Assembly (NCBI RefSeq): GCF_003028855.1
Contig: NZ_CP028324.1
Location: forward strand, 3,782,001 to 3,846,000
Direction: 5' to 3'
DNA: 64,000 bases
Origin: Pseudoduganella armeniaca
GTDB lineage: Bacteria > Pseudomonadota > Gammaproteobacteria > Burkholderiales > Burkholderiaceae_D
Shown: one piece after another, positions 36,163 to 45,509 of the stretch
Numbering within the stretch: position 1 is the first letter of the stretch
Layout of the letters: each line of letters opens with the position of its first letter
Program-made: the position numbers and the translations under genes
Notes under the pieces: generated by a model
Told to the model about the DNA's origin: nothing
Seen by the model: only the letters and a program-made list of their open reading frames with translations
Databases searched by the model: none

Positions 36163-37056
36163 CTACTCGCCGAACTGCGTAACGATCAGCTCGCGCAGCC
36201 AGGCGTTACCGGGGTCCTGGCCGAAGCGCCGGTGCCAGAACACATTGGTCTGCAAGGTCGGCAGCGCCAGCGGCGGCTCGATCCATGTGAGCCCGAACGG
36301 CGCCGCGGCCCGCTCGGCCAGCTTCTGCGGCACCGTCACCGCCAGCTCGCCCGCGCCGACGATGTACGGCACCGCCGTGAAATGCGGCACGCTGGCCGCC
36401 GCCACGATGCCGGCCTTGGCCAGCAGCGCGTTGACGCGGTCATACGGACTGTCCAGCGCATCGACGATCAGGTGTGCCGCGCCCACGAAACGCGCCAGGT
36501 CCACCGGACCATCGGCCAGCGGATGGCCGGCGCGCAGCATCGTCACGAAGCGCTGGCGGAACAGCTGGCGCTGGAACAGCGCTTCGGACATGTCGTCGAA
36601 CGCGCCGATGGCCAGGTCCACCCGGCCCGTCTCCATCTCTTCCTTCAACGCGATGCTGCCGGCCCGCACCGAGCGCACCCGCACGCCCGGCGCCAGCTGG
36701 CGGCAACGTTCGATCAGCACCGGCATGAAATAGACTTCGCCGACGTCCGTCAGCGCGATCGTGAAGCGGCGCTCGCTGGTGGCCGGATCGAAGCCGCTGC
36801 GGTAGTTCAGCGCCTGCGCCACGCTGGCCAGCGCCGCGCCGATGGGTTCCGCGACCTGCTCGGCGAACGGGGTCGGCTGCATGCCCTGAGCGGTGCGCAC
36901 GAACAGTTCGTCGTCGAACACCCGGCGCAGGCGCGCCAGCGCGTTGCTGACGGCCGATTGCGTCAGCCCCAGGCGGCGCGCCGCCGCCGAAATCTGCCGT
37001 TCGCGGTAGACGTGCTGGAACACGGCCAGCAAGTTCAGGTCGATATCCATCGTCAT
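36163..37056 (-). CDS. LysR-family transcriptional regulator, divergent from hmgA
   Basis: 297 residues. N-terminal winged helix (LNLLAVFQHVYRERQISAAARRLGLTQSAVSNALARLR) and a C-terminal inducer-binding domain. It is transcribed away from hmgA across about 100 bases that carry a 29-bp palindrome, the classic LysR arrangement. It probably activates homogentisate or tyrosine breakdown; the inducer is inferred only from the neighbour. Confidence 0.92.
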   Translation of the reverse strand: MTMDIDLNLLAVFQHVYRERQISAAARRLGLTQSAVSNALARLRRVFDDELFVRTAQGMQPTPFAEQVAEPIGAALASVAQALNYRSGFDPATSERRFTIALTDVGEVYFMPVLIERCRQLAPGVRVRSVRAGSIALKEEMETGRVDLAIGAFDDMSEALFQRQLFRQRFVTMLRAGHPLADGPVDLARFVGAAHLIVDALDSPYDRVNALLAKAGIVAAASVPHFTAVPYIVGAGELAVTVPQKLAERAAAPFGLTWIEPPLALPTLQTNVFWHRRFGQDPGNAWLRELIVTQFGE

Positions 37057-37071
37057 CTCATTTATTCACCA

Positions 37072-37100
37072 GATCAATAGTCTACATTTAACTATTGATC
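37072..37100. promoter_or_regulatory. 29-bp palindromic LysR operator
   Basis: GATCAATAGT and ACTATTGATC are perfect 10-bp arms around a nine-base AT-rich spacer. The ATAG/CTAT dyad matches a LysR recognition box. It lies between the divergent LysR and hmgA starts, just upstream of an AT-rich segment (AAAATATTAT) able to serve as the hmgA -10. Confidence 0.75.
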
Positions 37101-37157
37101 TCGTAAAATATTATCGGGTGGTCTACAGTGCTGAAAAATACCGCACAGGAGACTCGC

Positions 37158-38468
37158 ATGACCACCAGCACCAGCCTGCCCGCCGGCTACCAAGTCGGCT
37201 TCGGCAACGAATTCGCCACCGAGGCGCTGCCCGGTGCCCTGCCGGCGCACCGCAATTCGCCGCAGCGCGCGCCCTATGGCCTGTATGCCGAGCAGATCTC
37301 CGGCACGGCGTTTACCGCCCCGCGCAGCCACAACCGCCGCTCCTGGCTGTACCGCATCCGCCCGGCCGCCCAGCACGGCGAGTTCGAGCGCATCGACAAT
37401 GGCCGCATCGTCAGCGCCTTCACCAACGCGGCGCCGCCGAACCAGCTGCGCTGGGACCCATTGCCGATGCCGGACGCGCCGACCGATTTCATCGACGGCT
37501 GGGTGACGATGGCCGGCAATGGTTCGCCGGAAGCGATGACGGGCTGCGCGATCCACCTGTACGCGGCCAACCAGTCCATGCGCGAGCGCTATTTCTACGA
37601 TGCCGACGGCGAGCTGCTGATCGTGCCGCAGCAAGGCCGCCTGACCTTGCGCACGGAACTGGGCACGCTCGACATCGAACCGCAGCAGATCGCCGTGATC
37701 CCGCGCGGCGTGCGCTTCACCGTGGACCTGCCGGACGGCAGCGCGCGCGGCTATATCTGCGAGAATTTCGGCGCCCTGCTGCAACTGCCGGACCTGGGCC
37801 CGATCGGCTCGAACGGCCTGGCCAACCCGCGCGACTTCGAAACGCCCGTTGCGTGCTACGAGGAGCGCGAAGGCGCCTTCACGCTGGTGGCGAAATTCTG
37901 CGGCAACCTGTGGCAGGCGCCGATCGGTCATTCGCCGCTGGACGTCGTCGCCTGGCACGGCAACTACGCGCCGTACCGCTACGACCTGCGCCACTTCAAC
38001 ACGATCGGCTCGATCAGCTACGACCACCCGGACCCGTCGATCTTCCTGGTGCTGCAGGCGCCGTCGGACACGCCGGGCGTGGACACGCTGGACTTCGTCA
38101 TCTTCCCGCCGCGCTGGCTGGCCGGCGAGAACACCTTCCGCCCGCCCTGGTTCCACCGCAACGTGGCGAGCGAATTCATGGGCCTGATCCATGGCGCCTA
38201 CGACGCCAAGGAAGGCGGCGGCTTCGTGCCGGGCGGCGCCAGCCTGCACAACTGCATGAGCGGCCACGGCCCCGATGCGGCCACGTTCGACAAGGCCAGC
38301 GCGAGCGACACCAGCAAGCCAGCCAAGGTGGCCGACACGATGGCCTTCATGTTCGAGACCCGCAACGTGATCGTGCCCACCGAGCAGGCCCTGGCCAGCC
38401 CGCGGCGCCAGCGCGACTACCAGCAGTGCTGGGCCGGCATCCAGAAGCACTTCGACAGCGGCCGCTGA
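37158..38468 (+). CDS. hmgA: homogentisate 1,2-dioxygenase
   Basis: 436 residues, full length. Opens homogentisate to maleylacetoacetate in tyrosine/phenylalanine breakdown with a non-haem Fe(II). Signature stretches include GFGNEFATEALPGALP at the start, PFRPPWFHRN-type TFRPPWFHRNVASEFMGLIHG (iron-ligand region) and GGASLHNCMSGHGPD. A GTG 30 bases upstream is in frame, but the ATG at 37158 has an AGGAGA site. maiA and fahA do not follow. Loss of this enzyme usually gives a brown pigment phenotype in bacteria. Confidence 0.97.
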   Translation: MTTSTSLPAGYQVGFGNEFATEALPGALPAHRNSPQRAPYGLYAEQISGTAFTAPRSHNRRSWLYRIRPAAQHGEFERIDNGRIVSAFTNAAPPNQLRWDPLPMPDAPTDFIDGWVTMAGNGSPEAMTGCAIHLYAANQSMRERYFYDADGELLIVPQQGRLTLRTELGTLDIEPQQIAVIPRGVRFTVDLPDGSARGYICENFGALLQLPDLGPIGSNGLANPRDFETPVACYEEREGAFTLVAKFCGNLWQAPIGHSPLDVVAWHGNYAPYRYDLRHFNTIGSISYDHPDPSIFLVLQAPSDTPGVDTLDFVIFPPRWLAGENTFRPPWFHRNVASEFMGLIHGAYDAKEGGGFVPGGASLHNCMSGHGPDAATFDKASASDTSKPAKVADTMAFMFETRNVIVPTEQALASPRRQRDYQQCWAGIQKHFDSGR

Positions 38469-38477
38469 GCCCAGCCC

Positions 38478-39668
38478 CTAGGGCCCGTCCTCCGGCTGCG
38501 CGCCCGGCCGGGCCGGCTGGTTCGGCTGGTTGGGCTTGTGCTGGGGGATGCGCACCACGAACTCGCTGCCCTTGCCGGCACCGGCGCTGCGCACCTCCAC
38601 GCTGCCCTGGTGCAGGCTGACGATCTCCTTCACGAGCGCCAGGCCGATGCCCAGCCCCGCGCCGCGGCCGCTGGGAGAGTCGCCCGCCTGCGTAAACACC
38701 TCGAAAATGCGCGGCAGCAGGTCGGCCGTGATGCCGCGGCCGTCGTCGCGCACGGTCAGCACCACGTGGCTCTGGTCCACGGTGGCGGTCAGCCAGGCAT
38801 TGCCGCCGCGCTGGGTGAACTTGATGGCGTTGTTGCACAGGTTGACGACGACCTGCTGCATGCGCCCGGCATCGGCCTCCAGGTAGATCGGCACCGTCGG
38901 CGCCACCATGTGCAGCGCCACGCCGCGCATGCGGGCGGCCTCGCGGCAGGTATCGAGCGCCTCGCGTAGGAAGGCCTGCAGCTCGACGATCCCGTATTCG
39001 ACGGCCAGCTTGCCCTTGTGGACCCGGGTCAGGTCGACCAGGTCCTCGACCAGCCGTTCCAGGCAATCGACCTGCCGGCCGATGACACGCAGCGGCTCGG
39101 CCAGGTGGCCAGCCCCGTCGCCCTGGCGCTGCAGCAGCTGCACCGACATCTTCAGCGGCGACAGCGGATTGCGCATCTCGTGCACGATGGTGGCCAGGAA
39201 GCGCTCGCGCTCCTGCTGCGTTTGCTCGTGCTCCTGCAGCAGGTTTTCCAGCGTCTTGGCGCGCCCGCGCAGATGGGTGGCGTCGCGGAACACTTTCACG
39301 AAGGCGGACTCGCCCGGCTGCGGCGTCGCCCGCAGCGGCAAGGTCAGGCCACTGGACCAGAACCGGGTGCCGTCCTTGCGCAGGTGCCAGCGCTCGTCCT
39401 CGGCCACGCCGACCACCGTGGCGGCGCTGGCCTCGTGTTCGTCCAGCTTGCGGGCCCGGTCCTCGGGCGTGAACAACAGCGACGTGCTTTGGCCCAGCGT
39501 CTCGACGTCGCTCCAGCCGGTAATCGCGTAGGCGCCGCAGCTCCACCCGGTGATGCGGCGCTGCGCATCGAAAAAGACGACGCCGAAATGGCGCGTGCCG
39601 CCCAGCATCAGCGCGCCGAAGGCGGCGATATCCCTGTCGTCCCAAGAACCATGCTCTGCCTGTGCCAT
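38478..39668 (-). CDS. PAS-domain sensor histidine kinase
   Basis: 396 residues, soluble. A PAS domain (about 25-135) precedes a short coiled coil, the HisKA box with phospho-accepting His163 (IVHEMRNPLSPL), and an ATPase domain with N (NNAIKFTQRGG), G1 (DDGRGI) and G2 (GAGLGIGLALV) boxes. No membrane segment, so it senses a cytosolic signal. No response regulator is adjacent; the partner must be elsewhere. The tail is Pro/Gln-rich. Confidence 0.92.
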   Translation of the reverse strand: MAQAEHGSWDDRDIAAFGALMLGGTRHFGVVFFDAQRRITGWSCGAYAITGWSDVETLGQSTSLLFTPEDRARKLDEHEASAATVVGVAEDERWHLRKDGTRFWSSGLTLPLRATPQPGESAFVKVFRDATHLRGRAKTLENLLQEHEQTQQERERFLATIVHEMRNPLSPLKMSVQLLQRQGDGAGHLAEPLRVIGRQVDCLERLVEDLVDLTRVHKGKLAVEYGIVELQAFLREALDTCREAARMRGVALHMVAPTVPIYLEADAGRMQQVVVNLCNNAIKFTQRGGNAWLTATVDQSHVVLTVRDDGRGITADLLPRIFEVFTQAGDSPSGRGAGLGIGLALVKEIVSLHQGSVEVRSAGAGKGSEFVVRIPQHKPNQPNQPARPGAQPEDGP

Positions 39669-39750
39669 GAAGTCCCCATCGAGCCCACCGGTTTGGATTT
39701 TAGCGGCGAAACGGCCGCCGCCGCGCTACGGTACGAACCATCCCTTACTT

Positions 39751-39769
39751 GATAATGATTATCATTTAC
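39751..39769. promoter_or_regulatory. Fur box
   Basis: GATAATGATTATCATTTAC matches the 19-bp Fur consensus at 16 positions and lies 35-53 bases before the TonB receptor start. Iron-replete Fur should repress the receptor. Confidence 0.9.
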
Positions 39770-39803
39770 GGCATGATCCGAGCCTTTGACGCTCGTTACC
39801 ATC

Positions 39804-41921
39804 ATGCCCGACTCCACCCTGCCCCGCCATGCCGCCGCGCTGGCGCTTTCCCTGGCGCTTGCCCTGACGCTCCCGCCGCTGGCGCTGGCCCAGGCCGAGG
39901 AGCCCGCACTACAGGCGGTGCGCATCACCGCCGCCAAAGCCGATGGCTTCATGCCCTATACCGTCGAGGCGGGCACCTTCCGCGGCGGCGACATCCTGGA
40001 CGTGCCCTCCACCGTCAACGTTATCACACGCGCCGTGCTGGAGCTGCAGGCCGCGGGCGGGTTGTACGACGCGGTGCGCAATACGGCCGGTGTGACGCGC
40101 CAGCAGAACGGCGGCGAAACGTGGGACCAGCTGGTCATCCGCGGCATCGCCGTCGAGAACCGGACCAACTACCGCCTGAACGGCACGCTGCCGATCATGA
40201 ATTTCACCCAGGTGGCGCTGGAGAACAAGGAGCGCGTCGAGGTGCTGAAGGGCGCCACGGCGCTGTACTACGGCTTCACCTCGCCGGCCGGCGTGGTCAA
40301 CTTCGTCACCAAACGGGCGGGCCCGAAGCCCGTTACCAGCACCGGGCTGGTGCTCGACTCGAACGGCGGCGCGGTGGCCAGCGTGGACGTGGCGCGCCGC
40401 TTCGGCGCGACCGGCCAGGTGGGCGTGCGCGTCAACGCGGCCGGCGGCACCTTGGGCTCGCACATGGACGGCGTCGGCAACGGCAACCGGGCCTTCGCGG
40501 CCGTCGCGCTGGACTGGAGCGCCAGCCCGCGCCTGCGTCTCAAGGCGGACGTGGAATACCAGCGCCGCCGCGTCACCGAGCAAGCCGGCGTGATGCTGCC
40601 GGCGGCCGTCGCGGGCGTCATTCCCCTGCCGCGCCCAATCGATCCGCGCCGCGCCGTCGGTCCCGACTGGGCGCGGTTCGCCACCGAATCGAGCAACCTG
40701 CAGCTGCGCGCCGATTACGCCATCGGCGACGACTGGGTGCTGACGGTCGAAGGCGGCCATGCGCAAACGCGGCGCGAGCGCAACCTGGCCATCTTCCGCT
40801 TCGCCAGCGCGGCCGCCGTGGCGACGGGCGCCGGCCGCATCGCCGGCAACAGCCAGCTGCTCGACGTCGACGCGGACATGCTGCGCGCCGAGTTGTCCGG
40901 CACCGTCACGACCGGCCCGCTGCGCCACGACGTCACGCTGGGCGCCACCCGCACCGACAAGGGCCAGGCACCGATCCACCAGGCCAGCTATGCCATCCCC
41001 GCGCAGAACCTGTACGACCCATTGCCGGTGTCGCACGTGCCCGGCACCGTCATCGGCGCGGCACCCGCGCAGCCGACGACGGCGGCGCTGGACAGCCGCG
41101 ACACTGGCCTGTACCTGGTCGACCGGATGGCGCTGACGCCGCGCTGGCAGCTGGTCGCCGGCGTGCGTGCCGCCCGCTTCCAGAGCGAACAGGGTGCCAG
41201 CCATTACCGCGTCAGCCGCGCCACGCCGCTGGCGGCGCTGGTGTGGCGCCCCGCCACCGACGTCTCGCTGTACGCGTCGGCGGCGCAGGGGCTGGAGGAA
41301 GGCGAGACGGCGCCCACCGGCAGCGCCAACCAGGGCGAGCGGCTGGCGCCGGGCGTCAGCCGGCAGAAGGAAGTCGGCGTGCGCTGGGGCGCGCCGGCTG
41401 GCACCTTGCTGCAGGCGGCGCTGTTCGACATCGACCGTCCCGGCTACTACACCAATGCCGCCGACGTGTTCACGGCCGACGGCGCGCAGCGCTATCACGG
41501 CATGGAAGCGTCGGCGCAAGGCAAGCTGACGGCGCGGCTGGCGTGGCAGTTGTCCGGCCAACTGATCGACGCCGAGTTCCGGCGCATCGGCGCGGCCTAC
41601 GACGGCAAGCTGCCGGAGAACACGGCGCGGCGCACCGCCAGCGCGTTCGCCTCCTACGAGCTGGGGGCCGGGCTGTCCGTCAACGGCGGCGCATATTACA
41701 CCGGGCGCCGTCCCGTCAACGACCTGGACCAGGCTTTCCTCGGCGGCACCACGCTGTTCGCGCTGGGCGCGCGCTACGTCGCGCCGCTGGCGGGCCGCGC
41801 CGTCACGTGGCAGCTCAACGTCGACAACGCGGCCGACAAGCGCTATTGGGCCGGCGCCGGCACGCGGCTGGCGGCCGGGCTGCCGCGCAGCGTCAAGCTG
41901 ATGGCGAAGGTGGACTGGTAG
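39804..41921 (+). CDS. TonB-dependent siderophore receptor
   Basis: 705 residues. A signal peptide (about 1-30, LALAQA) precedes the plug domain (TVNVITRAVLELQAAGGLYDAVRNTAGV, IRGIAVENRTNYRLNGTLP, then RVEVLKGATALYYGFTSPAGVVNFVTK) and a beta-barrel ending VKLMAKVDW. The plug motifs are those of siderophore receptors such as FhuA/FcuA. The Fur box upstream supports iron uptake. The ATG at 39804 is preferred to an in-frame TTG upstream. No siderophore synthesis genes are nearby, so it probably uses a borrowed siderophore. Confidence 0.9.
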   Translation: MPDSTLPRHAAALALSLALALTLPPLALAQAEEPALQAVRITAAKADGFMPYTVEAGTFRGGDILDVPSTVNVITRAVLELQAAGGLYDAVRNTAGVTRQQNGGETWDQLVIRGIAVENRTNYRLNGTLPIMNFTQVALENKERVEVLKGATALYYGFTSPAGVVNFVTKRAGPKPVTSTGLVLDSNGGAVASVDVARRFGATGQVGVRVNAAGGTLGSHMDGVGNGNRAFAAVALDWSASPRLRLKADVEYQRRRVTEQAGVMLPAAVAGVIPLPRPIDPRRAVGPDWARFATESSNLQLRADYAIGDDWVLTVEGGHAQTRRERNLAIFRFASAAAVATGAGRIAGNSQLLDVDADMLRAELSGTVTTGPLRHDVTLGATRTDKGQAPIHQASYAIPAQNLYDPLPVSHVPGTVIGAAPAQPTTAALDSRDTGLYLVDRMALTPRWQLVAGVRAARFQSEQGASHYRVSRATPLAALVWRPATDVSLYASAAQGLEEGETAPTGSANQGERLAPGVSRQKEVGVRWGAPAGTLLQAALFDIDRPGYYTNAADVFTADGAQRYHGMEASAQGKLTARLAWQLSGQLIDAEFRRIGAAYDGKLPENTARRTASAFASYELGAGLSVNGGAYYTGRRPVNDLDQAFLGGTTLFALGARYVAPLAGRAVTWQLNVDNAADKRYWAGAGTRLAAGLPRSVKLMAKVDW

Positions 41922-42510
41922 CCGCGTCCGCGGCCGACAGCGGCGCGCCGATCGCATAATAATGGCCGCCGGCCACGTGGTGCAGGCTGCGCCATTCGGG
42001 GCCGGCTTCCTCGAAGCGCCAGTGGCCGTTGGCGAACACCCGCGCGTCGGCCCATGCCGCCTCCACCTCGCCGATGAACAGGTCGTAGGCCTGCTGGTTG
42101 TGCGGCTCCGGCACCAGGCGGCACGCCAGCCAGGCGGCGCAGCCCGCGACCAGCGGCGTCGGCTCGGCGTCCTGCTGGAACAGCGTCACGCCGCAGCGGC
42201 GCAGCTTGTCGGCGTCGTCGGCCAGGCTGGTGTTGCCGACCGCCTGCGTCAGGGCCAGCTGGCGCACCGTCGGCACCTGCAGCACGAAGCGGCCGCTGGC
42301 CTCGACCAGCGCGCGCGTGCGGGTGCTCTTGTCCAGCACCACCGTCACCTTGGGCGGCGCGAAGTCGAGCGCACAGGCCCAGGCGGCGGCCATCACGTTG
42401 GCGACGCCGTCGTGGCTGGCCGAGACCAGCACGGTCGGACCATGGTTGATCAGGCGATAGGCCTTGGCCAGATCGACGGATGCGATATGGGAAGTCGTCG
42501 GGGTTGTCAT
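41893..42510 (-). CDS. flavin reductase-like (FMN-binding split-barrel) protein
   Basis: 205 residues of the flavin-reductase domain family. The start AYRLINHGPTVLVSASHDGVANVMAAAW and the later FVLQVPTVRQL fit the FMN-binding split barrel. Members reduce flavins or act alone as FMN-dependent reductases. It converges on, and overlaps by 29 bases, the end of the siderophore receptor gene, so no terminator separates them. A ferric-siderophore reductase role is possible but unsupported. Confidence 0.85.
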   Translation of the reverse strand: MTTPTTSHIASVDLAKAYRLINHGPTVLVSASHDGVANVMAAAWACALDFAPPKVTVVLDKSTRTRALVEASGRFVLQVPTVRQLALTQAVGNTSLADDADKLRRCGVTLFQQDAEPTPLVAGCAAWLACRLVPEPHNQQAYDLFIGEVEAAWADARVFANGHWRFEEAGPEWRSLHHVAGGHYYAIGAPLSAADAATSPPSPSA

Positions 42511-42563
42511 GACGCGATTATAGCGGCGACAATAAGCGATCGAGACGAGCGGCGGAGAACGAT

Positions 42564-43514
42564 GTGCAGATCCTGGAAGCGTATTGCGAGGAGCTGGGCG
42601 AGGTGATCGACATCTATGCGGCGCAGCGCGCCTACTTCGCCCAGCCGGCGGGCCGGCGGCGGCGCTTCACCTTCCGCTGCTCCGACCCGGCCTGCCGCGC
42701 CGCCCACAACCCGCTCGTGTCGGGCGTCGGCTACGACAAGCTGGCCGAGGAAGGCGAGAAATTCCGCCAGATCCATTTCCGCGCGCCGCCGGACCATCCG
42801 CACCTGGACAGCTGCATCTGGGTCCGTGACGACGCCCGCCGCGACGCCGGCGGCGAGCCTGCCGGCACGCGGCGCGAGCGTGCCAAGGCCACCAATGTCA
42901 TCGACGTGTTCGCCCCGTGCCATGCGGACAAGCCGGCCACCGCGACGGCGGCAGGCAGCGGCAGCGACGTGCTGGCCGTGGCGCCGGACGACGACGATGG
43001 CGCGCCGGGCCGCGCCCGCAACGGCCAGTCGCGCACCGGCCTGCTGGAACGATTCATCGACTGCTGGGCCCAGTTCGAGGGCGAGGCGCTGAAGGAGCAG
43101 TACGTGACGATCGAGGGCGAGCGGCTCAGCTACCGCCAGGCCGTCACCCAGGTGCGCTTCATCGCGCCGGGCACGAACGGGCGGCGCATCGTCTACGGCG
43201 GCGCCCGCATCAGCCTGTGGCCGGCGGACAAGCCGAAGCGCGTCTACCTGAACTTCCTGGACGAGTGCGAGCAGTTCGAGGAACACCAGGGCAGCCGCAA
43301 GCTGGCGCTTGACCTGCCGCTGGCGCGCATCGAGGACTACCCGGGTGGCGGTCTGCTGCTGAGCCGGCTGGAGGAAGGCCGCTTGGGCAAGAACTACGTG
43401 CGCGTGTTCGCCTGGGGCAGGATCGTGGAAAACGGCGCCAAGCCGGGCTGGCGTCTGGAGATCGAATCGCTGGACAACCTGGTCGTCAAGGTCATCGCCC
43501 GCGCCGGCACTTGA
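42564..43514 (+). CDS. hypothetical protein with a putative N-terminal zinc-binding segment
   Basis: 316 residues starting at GTG with a GGAG site. The first 90 residues contain FRCSDPACRAAHNP and a later HLDSCIW, a possible Cys/His metal site. A variable charged linker follows (about 95-160). The C-terminal 150 residues are rich in beta strands (RIVYGGARISLWPADKPKRVYLNF; NYVRVFAWGRIVENG), possibly an OB-like or nuclease-associated domain. No family is recognised. No operon partner. Confidence 0.65.
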   Translation: MQILEAYCEELGEVIDIYAAQRAYFAQPAGRRRRFTFRCSDPACRAAHNPLVSGVGYDKLAEEGEKFRQIHFRAPPDHPHLDSCIWVRDDARRDAGGEPAGTRRERAKATNVIDVFAPCHADKPATATAAGSGSDVLAVAPDDDDGAPGRARNGQSRTGLLERFIDCWAQFEGEALKEQYVTIEGERLSYRQAVTQVRFIAPGTNGRRIVYGGARISLWPADKPKRVYLNFLDECEQFEEHQGSRKLALDLPLARIEDYPGGGLLLSRLEEGRLGKNYVRVFAWGRIVENGAKPGWRLEIESLDNLVVKVIARAGT

Positions 43515-43543
43515 GGCGCCAAGCTTTTTTCACGGCCCAGTCC

Positions 43544-43580
43544 GTGTCCCATTTTGGTGACTGACCCCGCGGTGGGACAC
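43544..43580. repeat. hairpin of the GACTGAC repeat family (GTGTCCC subtype)
   Basis: Outer arms GTGTCCC / GGGACAC enclose GGTGACTGACCCC. The same layout is tandemly repeated at 55817-56038. It lies 30 bases after the preceding hypothetical gene and before the convergent monooxygenase gene. Confidence 0.8.
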
Positions 43581-43601
43581 GAGCTGGGCTGTGGACGCCG
43601 T

Positions 43602-43889
43602 TCAGGCCAGCTTGGTCAGCTTGTCGATCTGCAAGGTGGCCTTGCCGACGACGGCAACCACCAGGTCGCGGAAATGTGCCGTCTTCTCGTGGGCGGCCAG
43701 CGCCTCGGCGCCGGTCCACTCCTCCAGCATGACGAAGCGGTCGGCGTTGGCGTTGTCGACGTGCAGCTCGTAGCGCAGGCAGCCGCTTTCGGCCCGGCTG
43801 GGTGGCACGACGGCTTCCAGCGCGGCGCGCACGACTTCGCGCTGGCCTTCCTTGGCGGTGATGTTGGCGACGACGATCAGATTGCTCAT
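43602..43889 (-). CDS. antibiotic-biosynthesis-monooxygenase (ABM) domain protein, YgiN-like
   Basis: 95 residues, ABM-fold: IVVANITAKEGQREVVRAAL near the start, ESGCLRYELHVDNANADRFVMLEEW in the middle. Dimeric ABM proteins act on quinols, haem or small aromatics; YgiN is a quinol monooxygenase. The ATG at 43889 is the family's usual start; a longer frame to 44033 would run into a hairpin. Alone in its transcript. Confidence 0.9.
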   Translation of the reverse strand: MSNLIVVANITAKEGQREVVRAALEAVVPPSRAESGCLRYELHVDNANADRFVMLEEWTGAEALAAHEKTAHFRDLVVAVVGKATLQIDKLTKLA

Positions 43890-43932
43890 GGGGGCTCCCG
43901 TTATTAAACCGTCCATATTGTAGACGTGCACG

Positions 43933-43971
43933 GCAAACTCTGCCGGGCGGCCAGCGCCCGGCAGAGTTTGC
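43933..43971. terminator. 17-bp perfect hairpin after the sugar MFS gene
   Basis: GCAAACTCTGCCGGGCG and its exact complement flank a five-base loop, ending at the base before the MFS stop codon. There is no U-tract, but the stem is very strong and could end or protect the transcript, and shield the downstream ABM gene. Confidence 0.65.
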
Positions 43972-45282
43972 TCAATGCGTTGCCGGGAATGCGTTGGTGG
44001 GCTTGGCGCCCCAGACGGCGTAGAACAGGACATACAGCTCGCAGGCCGCCGTCAGCAGGAAGGAGTTTTGCAGGCCGTAGGTGTCGGCCAGCCAGCCCTG
44101 CACCACCACCAGTGCGCCACCGGCGATCGCCATGATCAAGAGGCCCGCGCCCTCCTCCGTCAACGGCCCCAGGCCGCGGATGCCCAAGGTGAAGATGGTC
44201 GGGAACATCACCGAGTGGAACAGTCCCACGGCAATCAGCGCCCACATCGCGGTCGGGCCGGTCGTGAAGGTGGCGACCAGCATCACGACCGTGGCGCCGA
44301 TGGCCGCACCGGCCAGCACGCTTTCGGCCGAGATCGAACGCATCAGCATGCTGCCGGCGAAGCGGCCGACCATCATGCCGCCCCACAGCAGGAACAGGTA
44401 GTGCGAGGCCTGCTCGTGCGTCACATTGCCGATGTGCGGCTGCGAGACGAAGTTGATGAACAGGTTGGCGACGCCGATCTCGGCGATCAGGTAGATGAAG
44501 ATGGCGGGAATGCCGAACACCAGGTTGCGGTGGCGCCACAGCGAGTGGCTGCCGCGCTCTGCCTTCGCCACGCGCTTGCCGCCCATGGCCGGCAGCGGAT
44601 AGCGGGCGATGGCGACGGCCAGCAGCACCAGCACGACCGCGACGATCAGGTAGGGCAGCTGCACGGCCTGGGCATCGGCCAGGCGCTCGGCCTGGGTCAG
44701 CACCTGCTCGGCGTTGGCGGTGCCGCCCGTCGAGCGGCCCAGGATCAGGTAGCCGCCGAACAGCGGCGCCAAGGTGGCGCCCAGCGAGTTGAAGGCCTGC
44801 ACCAGGTTCAGGCGCGAGGACGCCGTGTCGGCCGGGCCGACCACCGCCACGTAGGGATTGGCCGCCACCTGCAGCAAGGTGATGCCGCAGGCGATGACGA
44901 ACAGGGCACACAAGGTCACGCCATACGACGGCAGCCGCGCGGCCGGGATCATGCCCAGCGCGCCGACTGCCATCATGACGAGGCCGATGACCATCGATTT
45001 CTTGTAGCCGACCCGCTCGATTAGGCGCGCCGACGGGATCGAGGCGACGAAGTAGGCGATGAACCAGACCGATTCGATCAGCGTCGTCTGCGTATAGCTG
45101 AGCTCGAAAACGCTGCGCAGGTGCGGCAGCAGCGTGTTGTTGATGACGGTGATGAAGCCCCAGATAAAGAACAGGCTGGCCAGCAGCGCCATGGCGGACT
45201 TGTAACTGGACGCGGCCACGGGATGAGCGATGGTGGCGGAGGATGGAGATGCGATGGGCCCAGGCACGAGAGGTCCTTTCAT
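43972..45282 (-). CDS. FHS-family MFS sugar:H+ symporter (glucose/galactose GluP or fucose FucP type)
   Basis: 436 residues, 12 helices. FHS hallmarks are FFIWGFITVINNTLLPHLRSVFELSYTQTTLIES in helix 1-2 and VAANPYVAVVGPADTASSRLNLVQAFNSLGATLAP in the middle, a pattern seen in glucose/galactose and fucose porters. The N-terminal ATG at 45282 is chosen over a longer frame. A LacI-type operator lies just upstream. A galactose operon with a second transporter type lies 6-10 kb away. Confidence 0.87.
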   Translation of the reverse strand: MKGPLVPGPIASPSSATIAHPVAASSYKSAMALLASLFFIWGFITVINNTLLPHLRSVFELSYTQTTLIESVWFIAYFVASIPSARLIERVGYKKSMVIGLVMMAVGALGMIPAARLPSYGVTLCALFVIACGITLLQVAANPYVAVVGPADTASSRLNLVQAFNSLGATLAPLFGGYLILGRSTGGTANAEQVLTQAERLADAQAVQLPYLIVAVVLVLLAVAIARYPLPAMGGKRVAKAERGSHSLWRHRNLVFGIPAIFIYLIAEIGVANLFINFVSQPHIGNVTHEQASHYLFLLWGGMMVGRFAGSMLMRSISAESVLAGAAIGATVVMLVATFTTGPTAMWALIAVGLFHSVMFPTIFTLGIRGLGPLTEEGAGLLIMAIAGGALVVVQGWLADTYGLQNSFLLTAACELYVLFYAVWGAKPTNAFPATH

Positions 45283-45288
45283 GGGGTT

Positions 45289-45300
45289 GAAAACGTTATC
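45289..45300. promoter_or_regulatory. LacI-family operator-like site
   Basis: GAAAACGTTATC is a near-palindrome centred on CG, typical of LacI/GalR-family sites. It lies seven bases upstream of the start of the sugar porter, where bound repressor would block transcription or translation. No regulator gene is adjacent. Confidence 0.4.
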
Positions 45301-45509
45301 GTAGAGCGCGCATTGCTGTATTACCAATGACAAATTTATCAAGAGCTATATCAAAAACGATATAGCTGTCATCACGACAAGTGGCGCTCTGCCGGCGCTG
45401 CGGTCGCCCGCGCCCGCAGCGGCCCGGCTGACAGGCACGCTCGGCGTGCTCCTACATGGTGCGGACTGGGCGCGATCGATAATCGCCGGACATCCTTGGA
45501 GGAACTGGT

